A DNA stretch of 64,000 nucleotides from Phascolarctos cinereus. Lineage: Eukaryota; Chordata; Mammalia; Diprotodontia; Phascolarctidae. This document shows, one piece after another, positions 11,461-22,939 of this stretch. The notes under the pieces were generated by a model that made no database searches, had not been told where the DNA came from, and saw nothing but the letters and a program-made list of their open reading frames with translations. The stretch spans positions 3,587,001-3,651,000 of the forward strand of contig NW_018344024.1 of NCBI RefSeq assembly GCF_002099425.1. Direction: 5' to 3'. The position numbers and the translations under genes were made by a program. Numbering within the stretch: position 1 is the first letter of the stretch; each line of letters begins with the position of its first letter.

Positions 11461-12157
11461 AGTGTCTTAGACTTTCCCACGTGGGGATTCGTCATTATTA
11501 TCATCATTACAATGTGTCTATATTCAGGGCCAAGACAATGAGTCATACTGGCAAAAAGCCAAAATAAGAGTATCTGTAGGACGTTCTCCATCAATTAAAA
11601 AAAAATCCTTTTCTTCAAAATATTTTTGATGATAATATTTTAACCAAAGTGTTACAAAATAAACATTTAAGCTCCTTTAACAAATTTGGACATGAAGTTA
11701 CATGACTAATTAAAGGGTAACCTAAAACTATTTATTTTATAATATTTAAAGTAAATTTTACAATTTTTCTGAACTTCTAAAATTGTTTGGAAGAACTTAG
11801 TTGAGTGTAAAGGATGTCATAGGTTCATTGCTAAGGAACTTTTTATCTAAAAAAAGTCTGTTAAACAACTACAACAATAATAACAACATAGACAAAGACC
11901 TCTGGAAAATTATGTTGCTTGAATTTCCTTACTATTCTGCTCTTACCATTAAGAAAAACTGTAATCATTGTGGTGATTTAGGACAGTTGGAACTAGTTTA
12001 ATATAGAAGACACATCAGTAGTGATATCATATTCTACATTTAATGCCCCTACCCAAGTTTTTCTTGGGAAATCTAACAATGGCATTTTAAAGTCTCATCC
12101 AGGTAAGTTCAATTTCTTTATCAGCACTAAGGTAACAAAACATAGAACAGAGAAATT
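11461..12157. other. Unannotated AT-rich interval
   Basis: Nothing recognisable. It includes a short ACAACAATAATAAC patch near 11868-11886. Confidence 0.45.
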
Positions 12158-12236
12158 TTGTGTGTATATGTGTGAGTGTGTGTGTGTGTGTGTGTGTCTG
12201 TATGTGTGTGTGTGTGTGTGTCTGTGTCTCTGTGTA
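12158..12236. repeat. (TG)n microsatellite, imperfect
   Basis: TG repeats broken by TATG, GAG and TC units. Confidence 0.9.
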
Positions 12237-12239
12237 TTT

Positions 12240-13003
12240 TTAGATAAGATTTGTATCCAAACCATCTTCAGAGCTTTGGTTTGCTAAGGAATTAATTCAC
12301 CCATCCTTAAAGTAAGCCCCACTTTCTAAAGGACTTATATAATCACTTAAGACTTAAAATGCCACCATGAGGTTGACGACCTTCCCACCATCCCTTAAAT
12401 GGGAAAGGACTCAGGAAGACTATAGAGTATAACAACCGACCATTTTGGTAGGGCTGACCATTCTTGGGCCTGTACAGTCCATGTCGCTCGCAATACCACT
12501 GAATTGTTTATTCGAGTTTTCTTCACTTCACTACTCAATGCCTCGATGCTCTTCATTCTGCTTCCTTCATATAGTCCAAGAACACCCTTACCATTTCACT
12601 ATTTCTGCTCTGTCTAGCATATAGTCCTAAACAATCTTGAAAGCACCACTCTTCTGTTGTTGCTCCATATATATATATATATATATCTCTAGCTAACATA
12701 TGCTTCCTTTTGCTCCTGCATCTACCTCCATTTCTTCTCTAGGAAAGTGCCACATTTTTTAAGGAGATAGCTAGAACAACATAGCTTTGGGATAGTTAAT
12801 ACATTTCTATCTCTGCTGTATATAGGCCTATCACTCTGACTAGATAGTATACATAATGGCTATTTAGGGAGTTGTCAAACCTCTAGACGTTCCTTGCTAC
12901 GTAGAATCTTCCTAGCCTGTCCTCCTTGCTAAGTCAGAACAACTGAATTACATTCATTTGTTCCCTGCATCAAGTATAATAAGCAGCGTATCTCTACTAC
13001 GTG
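12240..13003. other. Unannotated interval with a small CpG cluster and a (TA)n tract
   Basis: Around 12375-12550 there are about six CpGs (GACGACC, AACCGACC, GTCGCTCGC, TTCGAG, CTCGATG) in an otherwise CpG-poor window. A (TA)n tract lies at 12667-12686. I recognise no family. The GCCACCATGAGG context at 12361 opens only about 20 codons. Confidence 0.45.
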
Positions 13004-13004
13004 A

Positions 13005-13031
<27 letters not shown>
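13004..13031. repeat. (CA)n microsatellite
   Basis: Clean CA dinucleotide tract. Confidence 0.95.
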
Positions 13032-13035
<4 letters not shown>

Positions 13036-14523
13036 CAGATTTTTCTCTTTTCCTGCTGGGCCTTTTTGAGGCTAGGGATAAATATCCCTTTTTGTTTGCC
13101 TTTTGAAGTCCATCATCTTTCCAAGCATCTTGTACTTCTGACTGCACAAATTATTTTAAGATTCAGATAAGCCTTGAGAAATCACCAGTAACACTGGAAT
13201 TAAAGTAGCAAAGCTTGCGGCTATTACTGGCATACCTGCCACAGCTACAAAGATCAATGTCCTTGTTGAAGAAAAATGAAGTCCAGAGCTACCTGGGGGA
13301 GGTAGAAAACATGGAAGAGATAAGAGTTCTTTCAAATGTAGGATGAAGAACGCTTTATTTTAGGCAATCTGGGCATGCTTCAACAATGCTTCCATTTTAC
13401 CCAAACTTAATGTGCCTAGAACAGCCCAAATCACACAATGATAGAGAGAAATTTACTAGTCACAGTGAGGCTCAAATTGTATGCTATCAAAGGACTCCAA
13501 CTGACACTGTAAATAATGAAAAAGTAATTTAAATATGTCAGTACTGTGAAAAGGACCTGTACCTCTTAACATTTTAAGTGAGCAAGTTAATTTTTTCTCC
13601 TCTAAGTAAAAAACTAAAGCTAGATTATTTTTAAAAATTGGTAATAATTTAAATTTAACATGTAACCATTCAGAGGTATTTATATTTCTTTAGAGATTAC
13701 AATAAGATGTTCATTATGTGGTATATAATGATAAGTTAGAGATAATTAAATCAACAATGTAATCATTTATTCATAAAAATATAATTGGCTGGCGTACATA
13801 ACATCCCTGCTCTTTCCTGGTTATATGTCCTGGGGAAAAGAACAGATAGTTAACCTATACACCTATAATTCAAGGTACTACCACTGACCTGCCATGTCTT
13901 ACAGATCACAACCATAAAGCTTAGGAAGAAATAACTGCTACAGGACTGGCCTTGAAAACTCAAAGCTTAAAATGATAGTGAACATTTTAAAGGCCATAGT
14001 GTTATCTAGGTGCGGGTATTTATACTCTCCTAAATATAAAATCAGAACTCTAGGAAAAAGATAACAAGGTAAAAAGAAAACATTGATGCTGATACATTTC
14101 ATTACCCATCCATCAATCTAAAGTTGAGTTGTATAGCAGGCCTTCAACAAATTAAGATATATTTGTTAAAAAAAATAAAAACGTTAACTCTCCTTTCAAG
14201 GTTTCCATAATGTTCTTCTTCCACATAAATCAGATTCCGTGAACTTTCCTCTTTGAGATTGTAGCAGTCTGATATTTAGCATCACCTTTCCCTACCTCCC
14301 CCCTCTCCAACCCTAGAGTTGCTTCAAAGCATGAGTTTTCAGGCCTGAGCAGAAATGTATGCACATCTCAAGATGATTCATTCTTCCTCTGAATCTGATG
14401 CTTTTAAAACAATTTGATCTGCCAATGAAATAATAAATTTGTTTCAAGGAAGACTTCATTATTACCATTAATCTTGAGGCAAAGCTCCTTACAAAACAGC
14501 AGATTGAATGTTAAGTAGTACAG
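13032..14523. other. Unannotated AT-rich interval
   Basis: No gene or family recognised; probably single-copy or very old repeat sequence. Confidence 0.45.
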
Positions 14524-14592
14524 AATCATGGGATTTTAGAACTGGAAAGAACCTTAGTGATCATTGAGTACAGCTCCCTCATAAAAGGCTTT
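14524..14592 (-). repeat. Possible CR1-like LINE 3' end scrap
   Basis: 'ATCATGGGATTTTAGAACTG' then 'GAAAGAACCTTAGTGATCAT' resembles the antisense of the CR1-type end (ATCATAGAATTTTAGAGTTGG, GGGACCTYAGAGGTCATCTAG). Too short to be firm. Confidence 0.35.
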
Positions 14593-15295
14593 CAATTATT
14601 TATAATATGTATTCAAAAGGATAATATAATCAAAATCATAGCTTTAAACTTGAGACATTGTGATTCTATGAATTCATTTTATTTAAAGAAAACTTCCACA
14701 GGTATTAATCATTTGTGGTTGACTATCAGAGCTACATTTGAGTTATTTTTTAGGATAGAGATTCTTGGGAAAATGGCTTTTACTTTATATATGCCTAAAT
14801 TATTTTTTAATCCACTAACAGGAATCCAGAAAGTGGTGTCACAGGTTACAATTTTTTAGTTAATCAGAACCTGAAACTATTCTTTAATAGAATTATTTCC
14901 TTATCAAGGAATCTATATAAAAATCAAAATTCATCTTCAATTTTTCTTCTTAAAGATTACCTGAGGTTCCCTTTTCCCTATGAAATTTTTTTTCAAAAGC
15001 AAAATATATAAGATTATGATGAAGCTGTAGTCCACATGTGTTACTTCCCCATTATGCGTATATGATCAGTTCGAAGACAAGGGTTGAAAATATGTGTAGA
15101 TATGTGTGTATGTGAATCATATATGTGATTAAAAAAACCCTTGTTTTGTATATATTATATATGACACATATACCTATATGTTTGAATATTACATATATGC
15201 CATACATGTGTATTTGTGTTTCTTCTATCTGACCTGTCATTTGATCTAAGTAAGAGGTGAGGGAATTTTCTCTACAGATCCAAATTTGTACTTTT
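14593..15295. other. Unannotated AT-rich interval
   Basis: The 100-codon frame over 14557-14859 resembles no family I know and has a composition typical of AT-rich non-coding DNA. 15090-15220 is rich in TATATG/CATATA runs. Confidence 0.45.
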
Positions 15296-15425
15296 TCTTC
15301 AATTTACAGTTTTAAAGAGCTGTCTAAGGTACTCAGAGGTTAAATGACTTTCCCAGGGTCAATTAGCCAAAAATGACACTTGAACCCAGGTTTTCCTTAT
15401 TTTAAGGCCACATCACTTTAAAGTA
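15296..15425 (+). repeat. MIR/MAR1-type CORE-SINE fragment
   Basis: 'GGTTAAATGACTTTCCCAGG', 'TGACACTTGAACCCAGGTTT' and 'TTTAAGGCCACATCACTTTA' follow the usual CORE-SINE order (AGTGACTTGCCCAGGGTCA, GACTTGAACCCAGGTCTTCC, AAGGCC..CTCTA). Confidence 0.55.
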
Positions 15426-15457
15426 TTATGCAATAACTTTAATTTCGATAGATGGAT

Positions 15458-15662
15458 GGGGAGAGAGAGAGAGACAGAGAGAGAGAATTAAAAGAATTTC
15501 ATTATTTCTAAGGATCAGTCATCATGTTGATAATTTTGCAGGATATAATTACTACTGTAATTACTGATTCTCCTGCTAACCTCAATCTCTCTCTATCTCT
15601 GTTTCTCTGTTTCTTTTCTCTCTCTCTCTCACTTTCTGTCTCGCTCTTGCTCTGTCTCTCAA
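15458..15662. repeat. (GA)n tract and CT-rich low-complexity patch
   Basis: GA/GACA repeats at about 15459-15486 and TCTC/TCTG repeats at 15588-15661, with about 100 bp of ordinary sequence between. Confidence 0.85.
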
Positions 15663-15726
15663 CATAGACATACATACATATATCATATGTCAAATATTTG
15701 TGGTATTATATAAGACATATATAAAC

Positions 15727-15870
15727 ATCTCAGTTACAGAATTCTTGGATTTAAGGAAAAGAACAAGGCCTACTCTCCTCATACTACTTCAGACATATGA
15801 CAGTCTGGAGTGATATAAAGAGAACAGGCCTTGTTATTTTCATAAAACCCAAGAATTCTGTTATTGAGAT
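15727..15870. repeat. 144-bp palindrome: 68-nt arms, 8-nt loop
   Basis: The left arm 15727-15794 and right arm 15803-15870 are reverse complements at 55 of 68 positions with no gaps. They share blocks such as ACAGAATTCTTGG, AACAAGGCCT and CAGAC/GTCTG next to an 8-nt loop (ATATGACA). RNA read through it could fold into one long hairpin. The most likely origin is a palindromic MITE-type DNA transposon copy. A microRNA-like precursor is possible but unsupported. I see no convincing target duplication. Confidence 0.9.
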
Positions 15871-16118
15871 TTAATTAGCCCTGAGGCTCTTTTAATTGGT
15901 TCCTTGTGGCCTCAGACTATATTAATATGGTTTTCTGTTCATCTAATAGAATGAAAAGGCCTACCAACATGGAGTAAAGACTTTTACACTTCGTGTATGT
16001 CCCAAGGCTTAGAAAGCTACCATGACTATGCTACAGATCAGGTACATTTCTATGTAGAACCATAATGGTTAAGGAAATTCTTTCTTTGAAAACTGCTGAA
16101 TAACTTATGATTTTATAT
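15871..16118. other. Unannotated interval
   Basis: Nothing recognised. Confidence 0.4.
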
Positions 16119-16136
16119 ACATATATATATATATGT

Positions 16137-16178
<42 letters not shown>
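16119..16178. repeat. (TA)n(TG)n microsatellite
   Basis: TA tract followed by TG tract. Confidence 0.95.
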
Positions 16179-17112
16179 AATTGTATTATATGTCTATTAT
16201 ATGTGTATATTAATCTATCATATTTATAAATTATAAATATATTTGTATGTTTATATGTATATGTGTATAAAAACATTTATGAATAAATGATCCCATTTCA
16301 TTGAGATATTGGACCTAAACTACCAGACAACTTGCTCTTGCTTTTGTTCTAGCTCTCGCTCTCCATCTGTCTGTATCTCAACATACACATACATATCTAA
16401 GTCTAAGTCTAAGTCAGACTCAGCCCACTTTGTGTATAGAGAACCCAAGTATAAGAAGGACATATTTTATTAAGTGTCTTGGAGTCCTTTTCTCACTTAG
16501 AGTCTTCATGAAGCTCTCCATAGTAATAATTTTCTACTTGGCTCTGAGGGTTGTGCCTTTCTAGCATCCATAATTCACTCTTCTTTCTGCCATAAGAAGT
16601 TGTGGTTCCTAAAGCTACTACTCTTCTCATATGACTTTCTTTCTGAAACTGGCTGCAGTAACAATGGCCATTACTACTCCAATGGCACTGCTACAGTTGT
16701 CATTTAGCTCTGACTATATATGGGACTTCTAGATCTCCAGAAAGCACAAGTTCACCTGGATACTTCCATTGTGGAATAATCATTTCATTAAAATAGTGGA
16801 AGAACAACAATAACCAAAAAAAAAAGACAAGAAAATAGTGGTAAGCGAGAAGTGGTCAAAGCAGTGATGACCATGTGCATACATCATTGATGACTAGGTG
16901 AGAGACAGAGCTGCCTCTCTTCCCCAGCTCAACATTCGAGACCACCTCAAAGTAGTTCTGTCTCCTCACAGAAACCAAGAAAAAGAGAGCAAAAAGAAAG
17001 GGCAAGTTGTCTCTTCTAGATACCCTCTCAGTAACTGTTCAGCAAGTTATCAGTTCCCTGAGAAAACCACAATCTATGCTGTGTTATATTTTATTATATT
17101 TTCATTAATTTT
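16179..17112. other. Unannotated interval
   Basis: AT-rich near 16190-16290, with a short TAAGTC repeat at about 16396-16414. The 104-codon frame at 16898-17212 resembles no family I recognise; its last part lies in the fragment at 17113-17215. Confidence 0.4.
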
Positions 17113-17215
17113 CTTAATCATTTCCCAATTATATTTTAATCTAGTTGACCCTACTCAGAAGTTTTTGGGTGCCTACTTAGGCCTGGCTAGGAATTTGACA
17201 CCTCTTTGTTAGAGC
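17113..17215. mobile_element. Possible hAT-type DNA transposon end
   Basis: 'TTTCCCAATTATATTTTAAT' then 'CTACTCAGAAGTTTTTGGG' then 'GAATTTGACACCTCTTTG' resembles the end of a mammalian transposon that finishes in GTTTGACACCCCTG. Only one end is seen. Confidence 0.35.
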
Positions 17216-17222
17216 ATATACC

Positions 17223-17258
17223 ATTATCTATCTATCTATCTATCTACCTATCTATTTT

Positions 17259-17341
<83 letters not shown>

Positions 17342-17364
17342 TTCTTTCTGTCTGTCTGTCTATT
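17223..17364. repeat. (TATC)n(TGTC)n microsatellite
   Basis: TATC units (with CTACC and TTTTC interruptions) to about 17300, then TGTC units to 17364. Confidence 0.97.
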
Positions 17365-18240
17365 TAGGTAGAGAAAAAAATAGATACGTAGCAATTTTCA
17401 GATAAAAATTGCCAGAACCATATGATTTATTAGGCAGAGTTAATCTAGATTGTGGTCCTCCAAATTCAGTAACCTCATTTTCAGCATCTGTAAAATAATA
17501 GGAAGATAATTGGATTAATAATTTTAAATTTCCAACCACTATTGCTTTCTATGATTTGAAGAACTCATTCTTTGAAATTTATAGCAATTCTTCCCTGAAG
17601 CCTAGCAAAGCATCAAAATTGGTCCCAGTTGTGAATATTACTTCAGAGGGGTCATTAAGCCATTATCCATTCTCAACTCCTTAGTTTAAATTAGTTTATC
17701 AGATATCTTGAGGGCATAGGAATCCTCATTTTGATCCCTCAGAATAACTCCTAGAAAATATAGCTTCAGAGAAGGCTAGTTATAAACTTCAGTGAATAAA
17801 TTCCTAGTATTATGAACTCTTTCCTTCTCTTCACAGATGATTCTTTGGTGTGTTTCACTATGGTGTGTATTTTAAAGTACATTAACCTTTTCCATGGCAT
17901 TTCTCAAGGCAAGGCCTTAATCCACTGCTTAGGAAATTAAGACAGCTCATTCAGCTGCAAGCCCCATCTATGTTGTTGGACATTTATCTTGACATTCTTC
18001 AAACTTTGACCCAGGGGAATTGGACAAAGGTAACCTTGATTCATAAGCTGTTACCAGATATAAAGGTCACTAGAAATAGAGACTAGGAGTAACACAGGAA
18101 CATAAAGACAGATAGTGATCCTGTACATTGTAAAGGAGTTTGAAAAAAGCCACAATACAACTCAAATAGTTGTTTCAATTTTCTTTGAAAATGTTGTGCG
18201 GAGGGAGGTAAAAGGAATAGCTTTTATTAGAAATGGAATT
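17365..18240. other. Unannotated interval with a possible MIR scrap
   Basis: 17455-17530 ('AACCTCATTTTCAGCATCTG', 'TAAAATAATAGGAAGATAA') resembles the MIR block CCTCAGTTTCCTCATCTGTAAAAT. The rest is not recognised. Confidence 0.35.
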
Positions 18241-18484
18241 GTTTTTGTTCAGTCATGTCTGATTTCATGACCACATTTTGATGGTTTTCTAGGAAAAGAT
18301 ACTGGAGTAGTTTGCCATTTTCTTCTCCAGCTTATTTTATAGATAAGGAATTGAAAGAAACAGAGTTAAGTAACATTACCAGGATCACAGAGTTAGTAAG
18401 TGTCTGAGGCCAGATTTGAACTCAAGTTAAGTTCAGATAAGTCTCCCTGACTTCAAGCCCAGCACTCTATTTTCCCTACCACCC
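18241..18484 (-). mobile_element. RTE-tailed CORE-SINE, minus strand
   Basis: Plus-strand order is the reverse of the SINE: 'GTTCAGTCATGTCTGA' (tail), 'GATACTGGAGTAGTTTGCCA', 'GTGTCTGAGGCCAGATTTGA', 'CTTCAAGCCCAGCACTCTAT', 'TACCACCC' (head). It is more diverged than the copies at 19397 and 63724. Confidence 0.8.
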
Positions 18485-18639
18485 AAAAGAAATTGAAACT
18501 ATTTGGCAAAATGAAGTTACAAAATAGAAAGCTTAAAAGTAAATTTTAAGGCAGTATTTGCAAAATAACTTTTTCAAAAACATTCATCCTCACAGAATAG
18601 AGTATAAAGTAAGTTATCTTTAAGAAGAAACATAAAGGA

Positions 18640-18820
18640 ATACCTTATGAATTTATATTTACACATATATGCAAAATTTATACATGTGTATAATATATTC
18701 ATATGTTATATTAATGAGTATGTGTATATGCATATATACATATATTCATACATATGCATGCACACACACACAGACACACACACACATATATACATATATA
18801 TATATATATATATATTATAC
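18640..18820. repeat. TATA/CATA-rich low complexity with (CA)n(TA)n
   Basis: Irregular ACATAT/GTATAT sequence, then CA units (about 18767-18786) and a TA tract (about 18796-18816). Confidence 0.85.
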
Positions 18821-18970
18821 ACACATATGGATGTGCATATACACACATGCATACCATAATTGAAGATGAAGATAAAAATCACACCATTTCACCTACTTGG
18901 AGAAAGGGCATATTTCTCCTTATTTTGTTGTTTCCTTGATGGGGGGGTGGGGAACCAGGGAAATCCAGGA

Positions 18971-18995
18971 GAAAGAAAGAAAGAAGGAAAAGAAA

Positions 18996-19092
<97 letters not shown>

Positions 19093-19095
19093 AAA
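18971..19095. repeat. (GAAA)n microsatellite, 125 bp
   Basis: Imperfect GAAA/GAAG units to about 18999, then about 24 uninterrupted GAAA units to 19095. All-purine on the plus strand. The lysine/arginine frames across it are artefacts. Confidence 0.97.
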
Positions 19096-19396
19096 ATAAA
19101 CTATCAATACCTCCAGTAGCAAAACAAAAATATATGTACAGTAGTCAGAGCACTTATCCCAATACAAAAGCAAAATGACAAAGTCATATATATTTAATGC
19201 ATTTCTAATTTTGTAGAGCTTGACTAAATGTATACTCAGTGGAGTCAGACAAGCACTTCTTGTATTTACTATACCCTGAATAAGGTGTAATCCTAGAATA
19301 AAATGAATTTTCGGTTTAGATATAAATTCAACTTGTTTGGGGTGTTTGATAGATGGATAATGAAGTTAAACAGCAAATCATTTATAATGCTGATCA

Positions 19397-19655
19397 GGGC
19401 AGCTAGATGGTGAAGTGGATACAGTGCTGGACCTGGAATCTGGAAGACATCTTCCTGAGTTCAAATCTGGCTTCAGACACTTATCAGCTGTGTGACTCCA
19501 GGCAAGTCACTTAACCCTATTTGCTTCAGTTTTCTCATCTGTAAAATGAGCTGGAGAAGGAAATGGCAAACTACTCCAGTATCTCTGCCAAGAAAACTCC
19601 AAATGGGGTCATGAAATATTGGAAACAATTGAAATGACTGAACAACAACAACAAA
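19397..19655 (+). mobile_element. Full-length RTE-tailed CORE-SINE
   Basis: Clear head-to-tail copy: 'GGGCAGCTAGATGGTGAAGT', 'TGAGTTCAAATCTGGCTTCA', 'TGACTCCAGGCAAGTCACTT', 'TGAGCTGGAGAAGGAAATGG', 'AACTCCAAATGGGGTCATGA', ending in 'GACTGAACAACAACAACAA'. The second half has the RTE-type tail (ATGGGGTCACGAAGAGTCGG in better copies). Confidence 0.9.
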
Positions 19656-19830
19656 GTGCTTATTATATGCAAGGCACTGTTCTTAACACAGAGAAAACAA
19701 ATATAAGCAAAACAAGTTGATCCCTACTTTTAGAAAGCTTAAATTTTAATGGATAAAGACAACTTGATATAAAAGGCAGCTGAAAAGAAGAGTGGGGAAA
19801 AAGTCCAGAGAGTGAGAAAAACTGAAAATG
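19656..19830 (-). repeat. L2-type LINE 3' end, minus strand
   Basis: 'GTGCTTATTATATGCAAGGC', then a 'CCCTACTTTTAGAAAGCTTA' block, then 'AAAAGGCAGCTGAAAAG', matches the antisense of the L2 tail (GTGCCTATTATGTGCCAGGC, CCCTGCCCTCAAGGAGCTTA). It is joined directly to the SINE end. Confidence 0.45.
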
Positions 19831-20539
19831 AAGTGAGCATGGGCATTTTCATGACATGGTGGATTCATCTTCATGATATAGCCCTTTATTCTGTCATTGA
19901 TGGAATTCATATTCATAAAGATGTAACAGCAAGCAGGATCATAAATTTAGAGTGCTGTGTCAATGAAGTTCACACATTTGAGGTGACTGTTGAACCAGAA
20001 CTTTAAAATGAAGTGAATAGTCATCAGGGGTTTAAAGGCACAGAGAGGGAGAAAGAGAAAGATACCTCTGGAAGAAAGAGCTCAGCAGAACAGGAGACAA
20101 AGGGCTACTCTACAAGAGTGGAAATAAAGTCACAAAAAGAACTTCCTAGGATATAGACAACATGATCTGGTTTTTCTCTTCAGGAACACTCTTTGAAGTT
20201 TTGTTTATACATATAGCCCCCCACAAGAAGGAATAATACCTTAGAGGAGTGACTCATACCATTCCTTAACTAGTATCTGGAGTCATAGGATTGCATAGAT
20301 TAAATGAAGAAGAGAAGACCACTAAAGGACAAAAGTTATTTTGTTGTTAATGGGTTATTGAATGAATTCTTTATGTTTACTATCAGGTTAAATAAAATTG
20401 TCCTTTATTTACTGTCTTAATAACTTTACTACTTGCATGGAACATAAAGACTCTTTTCCTTTTTGTTTATATGTTCAAAACAACATACAGCCACAGATTG
20501 AAAGCAGAAGCAGATTAAAAAATCCAGCTGTTGTATTGT
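19831..20539. other. Unannotated interval
   Basis: The 64-codon frame at 19812-20006 matches nothing I know. No other features. Confidence 0.4.
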
Positions 20540-20551
20540 CACTTCTGGCAG

Positions 20552-20563
20552 CCAAGATGATGG
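20552..20563 (+). promoter_or_regulatory. YY1-like site at the L1-C 5' end
   Basis: 'CCAAGATGATGG' in the same place relative to the element start as in L1-A. Mammalian L1s use a CAAGATGGC site here. Confidence 0.45.
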
Positions 20564-21297
20564 AGTAAGCAGTAAATCACCATAACTCTCCAATACTCAC
20601 CTGCAAACAACCATAAAATAATGCCCCCAAACAAATCCTTGAACCAGCAAAAAGATGGGATGAAACAGTCTTCTAGCCTAAAAAATTTGAAAGATCTGCA
20701 AGAAAGGTCTTTCTTACTCAGATGAAAGGGGAGCACAGCCCAGGACAGGAAGTGTCACAGCAAGCCAGCAACAAGCCCCACATCAACAAACCAGCTGGAG
20801 ATTCTGAGCCCCAGTGAGGCGGAGCAGGCAATTGCCAACACCAAACCCCACCATGAGCCTCAGCATAGCCAGGGAAATGGGCAGACTCCAGGCTCCAATA
20901 ACTTCCACTTGCTTCATCACAGCCCTGAGCTTCACCATAGCCACAGGCAAACAGGCAATCTTAAACAACCATACCACCACATGCTTCAGTGTAGCCCCAG
21001 GGAAATGCAAAAACATTCCACCTTCCTCAGCACATTCCAGACATCAGCACAAGCGCGCTGGCTCAGCAAAAGGTAAGCTGCCAGACCCTTAACAACTCCA
21101 GAAGCACCAACTACCCTTCACCAAACTCCCTCCCAGTGCAGTACCAGAGACAATGGTCCCCCATGGGCCTCAGGGCAACATCATGTAGCACCTGGTAAAC
21201 CCAGCCTGCAGCCCCTGGCACAAGAAGCTTGACATAGTGGTCCTTTCACTCTGGCAGCAGAGTTCAAATTTAAAAGAAAGGGAAAAGGCCAGAAAAG

Positions 21298-22420
21298 ATG
21301 AGCAGAAAACAATAACAACAAAAAAGAATCTGACCATTGAAAGTTATTATAGTGACAGGGAAGATGGAGAAACCATCTCAGAAGAAGACAACAATGTCAA
21401 AATACCTATGGACAAAACTCCAAAGAAAAATGAGAAGTGGTCTCAAACCCAGAAAGAACTCATGTAAGAGCTCAAAAAAGAGCTCAAAAATCATACAGGA
21501 GAGGTAGAAGAAAAAATGGGGAAAAGAAATGAGAGTGATGCAAGAGAATTATGAAAAGAATCAACACCTTGGAAAAAGAAAATAACTGTTTAAAGAGTAG
21601 AATTGGCCAAATGAAAAAGGAGATACAAAAATCTACAAAAATCCAACTCTTTAAAAAGTGTAACTGGCCAAATGGAAAAGGAAATACAAAATATAACTGA
21701 GGAAAACAATGTCTTAAAACTTAGAATCAGGCAAGTGGAAGCTAATGACTCTGAGATACCAAGGATAAATCAAACAAATTCAAAGGAATGGAAAAAATGG
21801 AAGAAAATGTAAAATAACTCATAGGAAAAACAACTGACCTGGAAAATAGACCCAGGATAGACAAGGTCAGAATCACTGAACTCTCTGAAAGTCATAATTG
21901 AAAGGAGGACCTAGACAGTATCTTTCAAAAACTTATCAAAGCAAACTGCCCTGATATCTTGGAACCAGAAGGCAAAATACACATTGAAAGAATCCACTGA
22001 TCACCTCAGGAAAAAGATTCCAAAATAAAAATTTTAAAGAACATTATAGCCAAATTACAGAACTATTAGGTAAAGAAAAAAAAAACTTCAGGTGGCAGGA
22101 AAGAAACAATTCAAATTTTAGGAAGCCACAATCAGGATTACACAGGACATAGCAGCTGCAACATTAAAAGACTGGAGGTCATGGAACATGATATTCTGGA
22201 AGGCAAAGGAGCTAGGACTACAATCAAAAATAACCTACAAGGCAAAAATAAGCATAATATATCAAACCAAGAAAGTGTCATTCAATGACATAGAAGGATT
22301 TCAAGCTTTTATAAGGAGAAGACCAGAATTGCACACACACACCCACACACACAAATTGATTTCCAATATCAAGACACAAGAGAAGGCTAAAAAGGTAAAA
22401 CAGGAAAAGAAGACATAAAG
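21298..22420 (+). pseudogene. L1-C ORF1 (ORF1p) pseudogene
   Basis: It starts ATGAGCAGAAAACAATAA, so a stop comes within six codons. The 21237-21467 frame shows the acidic N-terminus ('ESYYSDREDGETISEEDNN'). A coiled-coil part follows (about 21470-21740), including a short duplicated lysine-rich piece near 21620-21660. RRM-like and C-terminal pieces are visible to 22418 ('ELGLQSKITYKAKISIIYQ'). A (CA)n run at 22332-22350 lies in the C-terminal part. Non-coding. Confidence 0.8.
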
Positions 22421-22939
22421 TACTCAATGGGACTGAACTGTTTACATCCTGACTTGGGAAGATGATACTTGTAATTCCTACCAGATAGCAGCCAGAAGAA
22501 ATATACATAGACAGAGGGTATGGGTATGAGATAAATCTGAGGAAATTCAATAAAAAAAAAATTAAAGAATGAGAAAGAGTAGTATACTGGGAACAGAAGA
22601 TTGGAGAGGTAGAATGAGCTAAATTATTTCACATGAAGAGGTGCAAAAAAACCTATTACAGCAGAAGAAAAGGTGGGAGGGTAGGCAATGGGCATTACTT
22701 GAAACTTACTGTCATCAGTATTGGCTCAAAGAGGGAATAATATACTCAATCAGTTGAATGTAGAAATCTGTCTTGCCTGACAGGAAAGTAGGAGGGGAGA
22801 AGATTAAGTAAAGTGTGTTGGGGGGAAGGTGACTAACAGAAAAGATGGCAGACCAGGAAAGATGGTAGACAGAAGCAAAACACCATCCAGGAGGGCAAGG
22901 GTGAAAGGAGAGAAAGGACAAACAGGTGGAAAGATGGGA

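Noticed and set aside
12361-12425. ATG in a perfect GCCACCATGAGG start context
   Set aside because: It opens only about 20 codons before a stop, with no neighbouring exon.
17223-17364. Regular short repeats that could suggest a CRISPR-like array
   Set aside because: They are 4-bp microsatellite units with no spacers, in a mammalian genome.
18860-19178. Open frames of 79-94 codons rich in Lys/Arg or Phe/Ser/Leu
   Set aside because: They are translations of the (GAAA)n repeat on either strand and have no protein-like composition outside it.
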